From CAYMCJ01 sp964388985 (GTDB taxonomy: Bacteria; Patescibacteriota; Patescibacteriia; Patescibacteriales; CAYMCJ01), in NCBI GenBank assembly GCA_964388985.1, contig CAYMCJ010000009.1, positions 1 through 26,445 of the forward strand: a DNA stretch of 26,445 nt, given 5' to 3'. A program made the translations under genes and the position numbers. The notes under the pieces were generated by a model, which did not search any database, was not told where the DNA came from, and was given only the letters and a program-made list of their open reading frames with translations. How positions within the stretch are numbered: the stretch's first letter is position 1; each line of letters begins with the position of its first letter. Shown piece by piece: positions 1 to 7,293 of the stretch.

Positions 1-691
1 AATTTTTTAATATTTGATAATCGTTTTTGTTTCCATAAAATTTTATAGATTTGTCATTAGGGACACTTGGAATAGTAGGTTTTTTATTACATAAACCATA
101 AGACAACTCATTTAACAAATAAGAATCATCATATTTAATATTTCTTATCCGACTAAGTAGTTTGCCAAATTCTTCATTGTTGTAACTAAAAAAATCTAAT
201 AGTATCCAATCAGAGTAACCCATTTTTCTTATTTTATTAATTTTTTCATCAATGTTGTCCTTATTGATATCTTGCCAAATAAAGTCCATTTTAAGATTTT
301 CAATCATGGCATTTAATAAATAAGTATAATCGGGTTTTGTGCAAGTTAAATTTTTCATGATATATCCTTCATAGCAATAGCAGTTCCCATCTTGATTAAG
401 ATACTCATTTTCAGGGCATTCTTTAGTTGGCTGTTTATCGTAAATATAAGCAATTTTGCACTTATCACTAAATAAGCCCGTTTTTATATTTGCACAAAAG
501 CCATTCATTATATCTCCCTTTTCAGTTTTATTATAAGAACAAGTAAAAGTCTTGTAGTATGTTTTTATGTTTCTCTCTTTTATTATTATAGTTTCTCTGC
601 AATCATCAATATTTGCCACACCTTCCCTTTCGCAGCCTGTAAATAATAAAACGGCAGGAATTAATAAAAATAATAAATGAGTCCTTTTCAT
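1..691 (-). CDS. Putative secreted lipoprotein, 3' end outside the window
   Basis: The reading frame is open from an ATG at 691 leftwards to base 1, giving at least 230 residues, and continues beyond the window. The N-terminus is a lipoprotein signal: two basic residues, a hydrophobic stretch, then a lipobox FTGC with the lipidated cysteine at about residue 20. The protein would therefore be anchored on the outer face of the membrane. A cysteine-rich segment near residues 85-115 has the pattern CPENEYLNQDGNCYC followed by EGY and another cysteine, which resembles small EGF-like disulfide modules of extracellular proteins. The rest is charged and has no family I recognise. No Shine-Dalgarno precedes the ATG, but a possible short ORF ends four bases upstream, so translation may be coupled. 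The reading frame and signal are seen directly; extracellular location is inferred and function is unknown. Confidence 0.75.
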   Translation of the reverse strand, partial: MKRTHLLFLLIPAVLLFTGCEREGVANIDDCRETIIIKERNIKTYYKTFTCSYNKTEKGDIMNGFCANIKTGLFSDKCKIAYIYDKQPTKECPENEYLNQDGNCYCYEGYIMKNLTCTKPDYTYLLNAMIENLKMDFIWQDINKDNIDEKINKIRKMGYSDWILLDFFSYNNEEFGKLLSRIRNIKYDDSYLLNELSYGLCNKKPTIPSVPNDKSIKFYGNKNDYQILKN

Positions 692-695
692 ATTA

Positions 696-776
696 TTAAA
701 ATAAAATTTGCTCAAATAATTTTTCGGAGATAGGCGAAAAGAATTTGTTTATTTCATCTAACCCATTATTATCCAA
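696..776 (-). CDS. Possible 26-codon ORF upstream of the lipoprotein gene
   Basis: A TTG at 776 opens a 26-codon frame ending in TAA at 696-698. It has a good Shine-Dalgarno: GAGGGGG on the minus strand at 786-792, nine bases before the TTG. The stop lies four bases from the lipoprotein ATG, so it could be a coupling peptide that brings ribosomes to a start with no ribosome binding site of its own. The peptide (MDNNGLDEINKFFSPISEKL and a short hydrophobic tail) could also be the remnant of the N-terminus of a longer membrane protein. I recognise no family. Confidence 0.35.
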   Translation of the reverse strand: MDNNGLDEINKFFSPISEKLFEQILF

Positions 777-825
777 ATTTATTTTCCCCCTCAATCTAAA
801 ATAATAAATAATAAATTGTCTGTCA

Positions 826-2565
826 TCATTCTTTCGTTACTCTCATTATTTCTTCAATCGTGGTTATGCCATTTTTGGCTTTAATAAAGCCGTCTTCAAT
901 TATTGTTAGGATGTTTTGTCTTTCCGCCTGTTCTTTTAATTGATTTGAGTCGGCTTTTTTAAGAATTAATTTGGATATTTCTTCGGTTATTTCCAGTGTT
1001 TCATAAATTCCGATTCTGCCTTTATAGCCGGAATCATCGCATTTTTTACACCCTTTGCCTTTATAAAAAAGCAATGATTCAAAGCCTTTTTTGGAATTAA
1101 CAATCGCTTTTTCTCTCTCCAATTTTTTAAGCAGGTCATTAACATCCAGCTGTTTGCTTAATTCTTCAATGGTTTGCTTGTCTAAATTATAGCTTTGGAT
1201 GCAGTTGGTGCATATTTTTCTTACTAACCGTTGCGCGATAATAACATTGGTTGTGGTGGCGATAAGAAAAGAAGGTATGCCCATATCGCTTAAACGGGGA
1301 AGGGTGGCAATGGCATTGTTAGTATGAAGAGTTGAGAGCACCAGATGCCCCGTCATAGCGGCATGGACGGCAATTTCAGCCGTTTCTTCATCGCGAATTT
1401 CGCCCACCATGATTATATCCGGGTCCTGGCGAAGCAAGGCCCTTAGTCCGTTGGCAAAAGTAAAGCCGATTTTGGGATTTATTTGTGATTGATTTATTCT
1501 TTGCATCCGATATTCAATCGGGTCTTCAACGGTTGAGATATTTACTTCGGGAGAATCAAGGAGATTTAAGACAGTATAAAGAGTGGTGGTTTTGCCCGAA
1601 CCGGTTGGTCCGGTAACGAGAATCATTCCCAAGGGTTTTTTAATATTTCTTTTTACTATTTCTAGGCTGCTTGGCTGAAACCCAAGCTGTTCAAGATTCA
1701 GGATTTGCGCTTTTTCATTAAGGAGGCGCATGACAATTTTTTCTCCGTCAAAGATTGGGATGATTGAGACACGAAAGGATATTTTATATTCTTCATTAGA
1801 TATTTTAAATCTCCCGTCTTGTGGCAATCTATGCTCATCAACTTTCATGCTGGCTAAAATTTTTATTCTGGCAATAATTCCGGCTTGTACGTTTTTAGGC
1901 AGAGTCATAACATTATGGAGAATGCCATCAATGCGATAGCGGACAATAATATCTTTTTCTTCCGGTTCAATATGAATATCGCTGGCTTCCTGAAAAATGG
2001 CATACTCAAGCAGGGTGTCAACGATTCTGACAACCGGGAGATCTTCAGCTAATTTTTTTAATTTTTGGCCTTTATCTTTTGGGTCGTCTTCAGCAATTTG
2101 CTTATTTTTAGTTAGATAATCAAATTCAGCCTTTAAATTTTTATGATATTGTTTTAAACAATCTTTTATATTTTCCGGGGTGGTTAAATTTATTTTTGGT
2201 TCAAGTTTGGTTTTTTTCTTAATAAATTCAAAAATTTCCAGGTTATCGGGGTTTATAGTTGCTATTTTAATTTGTTTATCGTCTTTATCAAAGGCAATTA
2301 AATTGTGAGTGGTGGCAATCGGTTCGGGAATACTAAAAAGTATATCCTTGCGTATGGTTTGACCCTTAAGATTTACAAAAGGAATTTTAAAGAATTGGGC
2401 CGCACTCTCGTACAGGGAAAGCAGAGTAATAACTTTTTTTTCAATTAAATAATTTTCAATTTTTTTGCCGCTACTTTCCGCTTTTTTGGCGAATTTATCA
2501 AATTCTTTCCTTGACAAGATATCAGCTTTTTCCAATATGTTTTTTATTTGTTTTTTTGTAAGCAT
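826..2565 (-). CDS. pilB: Type IV pilus assembly ATPase PilB (GspE/PulE family)
   Basis: This 579-residue protein is a full-length hexameric ATPase that drives pilin polymerisation on the cytoplasmic side of the membrane. Residues 1-150 form the N-terminal GspE/MshE-type domain. The ATPase core has Walker A GPTGSGKT at 319-326, a Walker B region DPDIIMVGEIRDEE at about 379-392, and the His-box stretch with TGHLVLSTLHTN. Two CxxC pairs (CTNC near 451-454 and CKKC near 506-509) form the zinc-binding insertion typical of PilB and GspE and absent from the retraction ATPase PilT, which favours PilB. The start ATG has no Shine-Dalgarno; a TATAAT lies about 37 bases upstream. Type IV pili are common in Patescibacteria and are linked to attachment and DNA uptake. 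Other pilus genes are not in this window. Confidence 0.93.
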   Translation of the reverse strand: MLTKKQIKNILEKADILSRKEFDKFAKKAESSGKKIENYLIEKKVITLLSLYESAAQFFKIPFVNLKGQTIRKDILFSIPEPIATTHNLIAFDKDDKQIKIATINPDNLEIFEFIKKKTKLEPKINLTTPENIKDCLKQYHKNLKAEFDYLTKNKQIAEDDPKDKGQKLKKLAEDLPVVRIVDTLLEYAIFQEASDIHIEPEEKDIIVRYRIDGILHNVMTLPKNVQAGIIARIKILASMKVDEHRLPQDGRFKISNEEYKISFRVSIIPIFDGEKIVMRLLNEKAQILNLEQLGFQPSSLEIVKRNIKKPLGMILVTGPTGSGKTTTLYTVLNLLDSPEVNISTVEDPIEYRMQRINQSQINPKIGFTFANGLRALLRQDPDIIMVGEIRDEETAEIAVHAAMTGHLVLSTLHTNNAIATLPRLSDMGIPSFLIATTTNVIIAQRLVRKICTNCIQSYNLDKQTIEELSKQLDVNDLLKKLEREKAIVNSKKGFESLLFYKGKGCKKCDDSGYKGRIGIYETLEITEEISKLILKKADSNQLKEQAERQNILTIIEDGFIKAKNGITTIEEIMRVTKE

Positions 2566-2601
2566 AGTATTTATAAGAAGCGGTTTTAAGAATTAACGCA
2601 C

Positions 2602-2607
2602 ATTATA
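2602..2607 (-). promoter_or_regulatory. Candidate -10 element for pilB
   Basis: On the minus strand this is a perfect TATAAT, about 37 bases before the pilB ATG. The -35 region at the usual distance is only AT-rich, with no clear TTGACA. In such AT-rich DNA a chance match is possible. Confidence 0.3.
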
Positions 2608-2762
2608 ATTTTAAGTCATAAATTATTAATTTATAATAATTTCTTTTAACATTATTATATTATACCATAATTTTTTTATTAAAAACAATTTGATATTTTT
2701 GTTAGGCTTTAAATTTTAGCTAAAATATGGTACAGTAATAATATAAATTTTGTAATTTAGCA

Positions 2763-2795
2763 AAAGGAGGCGTGGCCATAATTACAAGTAGTTGA
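2763..2795 (+). promoter_or_regulatory. Strong Shine-Dalgarno without a matching start codon
   Basis: AAAAGGAGG at 2762-2770 is the strongest Shine-Dalgarno on the plus strand here, yet the next convincing ATG is at 2817, 46 bases downstream. A GTG one base after it opens only seven codons (VAIITSS, stop at 2793-2795). It may mark a leader peptide, a non-AUG start or a degraded gene. Confidence 0.3.
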
Positions 2796-2816
2796 TTTTA
2801 TTAGTTATAATTTTCA

Positions 2817-3233
2817 ATGTTTAATTTATCAAAAATTTATAATAATACTTGTTTATTTTCCCAGAAATTTAGAGATATTTTTTTAAATATATTCAGTTTT
2901 TTGTATATTAGAATATATTTAATATTGCTTTTGGGTTTTAATGCGTTTATTTGGTTTACGGCTTATTATATTAATATAAATGTGAGCCAGGATTTGGTTA
3001 TATTACATTATAATGTGAATTTTGGCGTTGATTTGATCGGGAATGTGAATAAAATATATATTATCCCTTTATTGGGTTTAATAATTATTATTTTGAATTT
3101 TATTTTATTGTTTATTTTTTCAAAATATAAATATTTTAATTTCGTTGCCCATTTATTACTGATAACTTGTTTAATAAGCAGTTTATTTTTGATTTTAGCT
3201 CTTTCGTCTATTTATTTAATTAATTTTAGATAA
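2817..3233 (+). CDS. Small three-helix membrane protein of unknown function
   Basis: The product is 138 residues with three predicted membrane helices, at about 32-51, 80-101 and 108-134. The loop between helices 1 and 2 carries the polar stretch LHYNVNFGVDLIGNVNKIY, which recalls a conserved loop in DUF1648-type membrane proteins, but that link is only a resemblance. The start is fixed by an in-frame stop at 2808-2810 just upstream, and no Shine-Dalgarno lies near it. It precedes mraY by 137 bases on the same strand and may share a transcript with it, which would suit a role near the envelope. Nothing in the sequence gives an enzymatic function. Confidence 0.7.
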   Translation: MFNLSKIYNNTCLFSQKFRDIFLNIFSFLYIRIYLILLLGFNAFIWFTAYYININVSQDLVILHYNVNFGVDLIGNVNKIYIIPLLGLIIIILNFILLFIFSKYKYFNFVAHLLLITCLISSLFLILALSSIYLINFR

Positions 3234-3370
3234 CTTACAAATTTACAAATAATAAATTACAACCATTTACCATTATTTACTATAATTTACAATTAATTAC
3301 ATTTTTAAAAAAGTAATTTGTGGTAATTTATGGTAAATAAGTAAAAAATAGTAATAATAAATCTATATTT
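3234..3370. repeat. AT-rich repeat and hairpin between the small membrane gene and mraY
   Basis: The junction is made of short units of the type AATTTAC/AATTAC in direct and inverted order. ATTTACCAT at 3265-3273 pairs with ATGGTAAAT at 3330-3338, and AATTAC at 3295-3300 pairs with GTAATT at 3313-3318. It ends just before the mraY ATG, which has no Shine-Dalgarno. A role as transcript hairpin is possible but not shown. Confidence 0.55.
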
Positions 3371-4423
3371 ATGACTGATTTTTATATTATTAGAATTTTT
3401 TTATTAACTACTCTGGCTTTTATTTTTGCCATCGCCTGGACGCCCATATTAACCAATATTTTATATAAATATAAGCTGGGCAAGCAGATAAGAGATAATG
3501 GAGCCACCCCATTGTATTCTAAAATGCATGCTCACAAGGCCGGTACGCCGACCATGGGAGGAATTCTTATCTGGCTGACGGTGTTGATTTTTATTTTATT
3601 ATTCTATTGTTTGGCAAAATTTTTACCCTGGGATATTTTTAAAAATTTAGATTTTTTATCAAGGGGCCAGACCCTTTTGCCTTTAGGCGTTTTAGTGGCT
3701 ACTGCCCTGGTTGGTTTATTTGATGACTGGCTGGATGTTAGCGGTAAAGGCGTTTTGAGAGGAGGCGGATTTACGGTTAAGTATCGCTTGGCGGTTTATA
3801 CAATAATAGCGATTATTGGCGCTTTATGGTTTTATTTTAAGCTTGATTGGGATGTCTTTCATGTTCCTTTTGTCGGTAATTTTCAATTAGGTTGGTCTTA
3901 TATTTTAATTTTTATTTTTGTTATTGTCGCGACGGCCTTTTCCGTTAATGAAACTGACGGCCTTGATGGCTTGGCCGGCGGCGTTTTACTTACTTCTTTT
4001 GGGGCCTACGGAGCTATTTCTTTTATTTTAGAAAGATATGACCTGGCTACATTTTGCGGAGTTATTGTCGGCGCGCTTTTGGCTTTTTTATGGTTTAATA
4101 TTATTCCGGCCAGATTTATTATGGGTGATACCGGCGCTATGAGTCTGGGCATAACTCTGGGCATAATTGCCATGCTTACCAACAGCGTTTTAATTTTGCC
4201 TATTATTGGTTTTATTTTTGTTATAGAGTCAATTTCAGTAATTATTCAAATATTATCAAAAAAATTAAGAGGCGGTAAAAAGATTTTTTTATCAACTCCG
4301 ATTCATCATCATTTTGAAGCCAAGGGCTGGCCAGAACCGAAAATAGTGATGCGTTTTTGGGTTATTGCCGGTGTAACCGCCGCTATCGGTTTAATTGTAT
4401 TTTTGTTGGATAAAACAATGTAA
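3371..4423 (+). CDS. mraY: Phospho-N-acetylmuramoyl-pentapeptide-transferase MraY
   Basis: MraY moves phospho-MurNAc-pentapeptide from its UDP carrier to undecaprenyl phosphate in the membrane, making lipid I. The 350-residue protein has the family length and about ten hydrophobic helices. All hallmark motifs are present: HAHKAGTPTMGG at 53-64, the aspartate pair FDDW at 117-120, NETDGLDGLAGG at 193-204, MGDTGAMSLG at 251-260 with the third catalytic aspartate at 253, and the triple histidine TPIHHHFE at 309-316. The ATG start agrees with the family N-terminus; there is no Shine-Dalgarno, only AT-rich sequence. ftsW follows 107 bases downstream on the same strand. MurD, which often lies between mraY and ftsW, is absent here. 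Confidence 0.97.
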   Translation: MTDFYIIRIFLLTTLAFIFAIAWTPILTNILYKYKLGKQIRDNGATPLYSKMHAHKAGTPTMGGILIWLTVLIFILLFYCLAKFLPWDIFKNLDFLSRGQTLLPLGVLVATALVGLFDDWLDVSGKGVLRGGGFTVKYRLAVYTIIAIIGALWFYFKLDWDVFHVPFVGNFQLGWSYILIFIFVIVATAFSVNETDGLDGLAGGVLLTSFGAYGAISFILERYDLATFCGVIVGALLAFLWFNIIPARFIMGDTGAMSLGITLGIIAMLTNSVLILPIIGFIFVIESISVIIQILSKKLRGGKKIFLSTPIHHHFEAKGWPEPKIVMRFWVIAGVTAAIGLIVFLLDKTM

Positions 4424-4445
4424 TCTCCTACAAATTTACTAATTT

Positions 4446-4522
4446 ACGAATTACGAATTTACAAATATTATATAAAACGTTTGATATAGCATTTGTAAAT
4501 TTGTATTTTATTTGTAATTCGT
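4446..4522. repeat. Two-part inverted repeat in front of ftsW
   Basis: ACGAATTAC at 4446-4454 pairs with GTAATTCGT at 4514-4522, and inside it AATTTACAAAT at 4456-4466 pairs with ATTTGTAAATT at 4491-4501. Both arms are perfect. The outer arm ends eight bases before the ftsW ATG at 4531. It is the same kind of AT-rich unit as before mraY and could be a weak terminator or an mRNA end structure. Confidence 0.55.
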
Positions 4523-4530
4523 GGGATTAT

Positions 4531-5679
4531 ATGTCAACTTTAAAACAAGCAATAAATAAATTATTTAGTCCCAGAAGCGGAGAGCATGGGCCAGACAGAA
4601 ATTTAATAATAGCAACCGGAATTATTATAGTTTTTGGGATTATTATGCTTTCCAGCGCAACCTCTGTTAAGGCTTATTTAGAACATGGTAGCAGTTATTT
4701 TTATTTTAAGCGGCAGCTGTTCGGTTTGGCTCTGGGGCTTATTGCGTTTTGGTTTTTTTCGCGTGTAGATTATCGTTTTTGGAAAAAATATGCTATTTGG
4801 TTTTTGGCTTTTTCAATATTACTATTAGTTTTGGTTTTTATCCCCGGGTTAAGCGCTACCTATGGAAAAGCGCGTAGCTGGATAGAAGTATTCGGGTTTT
4901 CACTTCAGCCGTCTGAATTTGTTAAAATTTTTTTTCTTCTTTATTTGGCAACCTGGCTTGAAAACAGAGAAAAAAAACTTCACGATGTCTCGCAGGGCAT
5001 AGGTCCATTTGTTGTAATTTTAGGTTTAATCGGTTTTTTAATGATTTTGCAACCTGACGTAGGAACCCTGTCAATAATCGCCATAACCTCATTGTTGGTT
5101 TATTTTGTCGGCGGCGGCAAGATTATCCATATAATAACAATATTAATTATTGGCGGCTTAATTTTTTCATTGATGATTTATATGAAGCCATATCAAATGG
5201 ATAGATTTAAGTGTGTATTTGATCCATCATTCAGTAGCGATGATAAATGTTACCAGACAAACCAGTCGTTAATTGCTGTCGGCTCAGGCGGTTTTTTCGG
5301 CCGAGGGCTGGGTGAAAGTCGGCAAAAATTTATGTATCTGCCGGAAGTGGAGGGAGATTCAATTTTTTCCGTTATTGCGGAAGAAACCGGGTTTATTGTT
5401 TGCAGTTTATTGGTTGTTTTATATATTTATATTTTTTATCGCGGCTATTTAATTTCAAAATATGCGCCGGATAAATTCGGTCGTATTTTAGCCTTAGGTA
5501 TAGTTAGCTGGATAAACATACAGATGTTTTTAAACGTCGGAGGCATGATTAATATTGTTCCGATGACCGGTTTGCCTTTGCCGTTTATCAGTTATGGCGG
5601 TTCGGCTATTTTATCATCCTTGATTGCCATGGGAATTTTAGTTAATATCAGTAAGCAGACTAGATTAAACGGGGGATAA
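4531..5679 (+). CDS. ftsW: Peptidoglycan glycosyltransferase FtsW (SEDS family)
   Basis: FtsW polymerises lipid II into glycan strands at the division septum together with a class B penicillin-binding protein. The 382-residue protein has about ten membrane helices and the SEDS signatures: KARSWIEVFGFSLQPSEFVK at about 113-132, the catalytic aspartate D176 in QPDVGT, QSLIAVGSGGFFGRGLG, and the C-terminal GLPLPFISYGGSA. I start at ATG 4531. The frame could extend to a TTG at 4501, but those ten codons are part of the inverted repeat and look non-coding. Its place in a mraY-murG-murC cluster favours FtsW over the related RodA, although SEDS proteins are hard to separate by sequence. No PBP gene (ftsI) is in the window. 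Confidence 0.93.
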   Translation: MSTLKQAINKLFSPRSGEHGPDRNLIIATGIIIVFGIIMLSSATSVKAYLEHGSSYFYFKRQLFGLALGLIAFWFFSRVDYRFWKKYAIWFLAFSILLLVLVFIPGLSATYGKARSWIEVFGFSLQPSEFVKIFFLLYLATWLENREKKLHDVSQGIGPFVVILGLIGFLMILQPDVGTLSIIAITSLLVYFVGGGKIIHIITILIIGGLIFSLMIYMKPYQMDRFKCVFDPSFSSDDKCYQTNQSLIAVGSGGFFGRGLGESRQKFMYLPEVEGDSIFSVIAEETGFIVCSLLVVLYIYIFYRGYLISKYAPDKFGRILALGIVSWINIQMFLNVGGMINIVPMTGLPLPFISYGGSAILSSLIAMGILVNISKQTRLNGG

Positions 5680-5680
5680 A

Positions 5681-5712
5681 AATAAAAAAGTCTTGCATTT
5701 TTTGGCAAGACT
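5681..5712 (-). terminator. Rho-independent terminator of the minus-strand gene at 5723-6142
   Basis: AGTCTTGC at 5689-5696 pairs perfectly with GCAAGACT at 5705-5712. Read on the minus strand, the stem is followed by a run of T (TTTTTTATTTTT), so it terminates transcription from the right. It sits in the convergent gap after ftsW. Confidence 0.75.
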
Positions 5713-5722
5713 GACGAGTTCG

Positions 5723-6142
5723 TTAAATATCGTTTATTTGTTTGTTGTATAGAGGAATTTTGTTAATAATAAAACTTATTAAAATAGATATTAAAATTAT
5801 TGTTAAGATGCCGGCAATTCCAATATTTAAATTAACAAAAATATCTTTAATGAAATAATTAATAGCTGTTGCCGATATTTCTAAGACAGAAACTGCCCCT
5901 AAAATAAAAAAAATATTTAGGTACTCGTAAAGAGTTTTTGGGCTGGTAATTCCTTTTAAAAAAGTATATAAAAGAAAACCAAAGCCAAAAAAATAGATAT
6001 CGCCAAACCAAGTTCTCCCTTGCCCCCCGATTTTAGGAGCGCAGTAAATTGAGAATAGCAGATAAAAAATAAAAACAGTTATTGATATTAGGCCAGCTAG
6101 ACCACCTTTTAAAAGATCTTTAAGTAATTTTTGTAAGACCAT
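5723..6142 (-). CDS. Four-helix membrane protein of unknown function
   Basis: The 139-residue product has four predicted membrane helices at about 14-34, 48-64, 75-97 and 105-128 and a short basic N-terminus. No catalytic motif is visible and I recognise no family. It lies on the opposite strand between ftsW and murG, with its own terminator downstream and a strong Shine-Dalgarno (AAAGGAGGG, five bases before the ATG), unlike the peptidoglycan genes around it. Only 34 bases separate its start from the murG start, so the two genes are divergent and their promoters must overlap or lie inside the neighbouring genes. This arrangement suggests later insertion of a self-contained unit into the cell-wall cluster, which is an inference. 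Confidence 0.75.
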   Translation of the reverse strand: MVLQKLLKDLLKGGLAGLISITVFIFYLLFSIYCAPKIGGQGRTWFGDIYFFGFGFLLYTFLKGITSPKTLYEYLNIFFILGAVSVLEISATAINYFIKDIFVNLNIGIAGILTIILISILISFIINKIPLYNKQINDI

Positions 6143-6176
6143 TTTTCCCTCCTTTGCTAATTTTGGTTATGATTTT

Positions 6177-7289
6177 ATGATAACAAAAAGAGAAGAAAAA
6201 GTAAAGAAAATTGTTTTATCCGGAGGCGGGACTGGCGGGTCAGTCTCGCCGCTTTTAGCTGTGGCCAAAGAGTTGGAAAGATGTAAAGGTAATAATAATT
6301 ATAAATTTTTTTGGCTGGGGACATATAAAGGTCTGGAAAAAGAAATGGTTAAAAAGGCCGGGATTAAATTTAGGGCAATATGTTCAGGTAAACTGCGGCG
6401 TTATTTCAGTTTTAAAAATTTTATTGACCCGTTTTTTATAATAATCGGGTTTTTTCAGGCCATAGCCATATTAATAATTTGGCGGCCGAATTTGGTAATG
6501 AGCGCCGGCAGTTTTATTAGTGTCCCGGTTGCCTGGGCCGCTTGGATTTTGTGCGTTCCGATATTAGTTCATCAGCAGGACGTGCGTCCCGGACTGGCCA
6601 ATAAATTAATAGCGCCCTTTGCCCGCATTATTACAGTAACCTTTAAAGAGTCTTTAAAAGATTATGGGAAGAAAGCGGTTTGGACGGGGAACCCGGCTCA
6701 ATTATCAATTACGAATTATCAATTATCAATTAAGGAAATATTTGATAAATTTAATTTAAAAATAGGTTTGCCAATAGTGCTGGTTGTCGGAGGTGGAACA
6801 GGAGCGATGGCGATAAATGAGTTAGTTTGGCAGAATTTGGATGAATTAACTAAATTTTGCCAGGTTATCCATATTTGTGGGAAAAACAAGAAAACACAAA
6901 AACACAAAAACACGAAAACAAATTATTATTTATTTGATTTTTTAGAACCCAAGAAGATGGCGGAGGTTTTGCAAATCGCTGATGTGGCGGTATCGCGTTG
7001 CGGTTTGGGACTTTTAACTGAATTGTCATATTTAGGAAAACCGGCTATTTTAATTCCAATTCCGGATACACATCAGGAAGATAATGCGCAAATTTTTAAA
7101 GCCAAAGAAGCAGCCATTGTTTTGTCTCAAAATAAATTGATTTCTAAAGAATTAGCCGGTAATATAAAAAAATTGTTAGATGATGAAGCGTTACGTAGCA
7201 AGTTACGTAACAACATTAGGAATGTTATTAAAAGAGGCGCCAACAAGGAGATAGTAAATATAATAAAACGCATAACGCATAACGTATAA
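6177..7289 (+). CDS. murG: MurG-type N-acetylglucosaminyltransferase (lipid II synthase)
   Basis: MurG adds GlcNAc from UDP-GlcNAc to lipid I on the inner face of the membrane, giving lipid II. The 370-residue protein has the GT-B architecture: N-terminal glycine loop GGTGG at 17-21, C-terminal GGGTGA at 205-210 and the donor-site TELSYLGKPAILIP beginning at 281, with E282 and then HQEDNA. Two conserved motifs differ from the E. coli type. The histidine after the glycine loop is S22, and the HEQN motif is HQQD at 132-135. The protein also contains two repeat-derived stretches, LSITNYQLSI at 176-185 and a Lys/Thr-rich stretch at 237-249. The end of the gene is a tandem repeat of ATAACGC. No Shine-Dalgarno is seen. 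Gene order supports the assignment. Confidence 0.9.
   Translation: MITKREEKVKKIVLSGGGTGGSVSPLLAVAKELERCKGNNNYKFFWLGTYKGLEKEMVKKAGIKFRAICSGKLRRYFSFKNFIDPFFIIIGFFQAIAILIIWRPNLVMSAGSFISVPVAWAAWILCVPILVHQQDVRPGLANKLIAPFARIITVTFKESLKDYGKKAVWTGNPAQLSITNYQLSIKEIFDKFNLKIGLPIVLVVGGGTGAMAINELVWQNLDELTKFCQVIHICGKNKKTQKHKNTKTNYYLFDFLEPKKMAEVLQIADVAVSRCGLGLLTELSYLGKPAILIPIPDTHQEDNAQIFKAKEAAIVLSQNKLISKELAGNIKKLLDDEALRSKLRNNIRNVIKRGANKEIVNIIKRITHNV
6705..6734 (+). repeat. Tandem repeat inside murG (AATTATC/AATTACG units)
   Basis: About three and a half copies of a seven-base unit AATTATC or AATTACG lie in frame in murG and encode LSITNYQLSI. The unit resembles the AT-rich sequence in gene junctions at 4424-4530 and 8592-8612. 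It falls in the linker between the two GT-B domains, where an insertion is best tolerated. Confidence 0.6.
6889..6921 (+). repeat. AAACACA tandem repeat inside murG
   Basis: Seven-base units of the form AAAACAC/AAACACA/AAACACG are repeated about four times and encode a Lys/Thr/His-rich stretch at residues 237-249. It looks like a slippage-type expansion in a surface loop. Confidence 0.55.
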
Positions 7290-7293
7290 CAAT

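Noticed and set aside
4501..4530. Upstream TTG start for ftsW adding ten residues
   Set aside because: These codons form one arm of the inverted repeat, and the ATG at 4531 fits the family N-terminus better.
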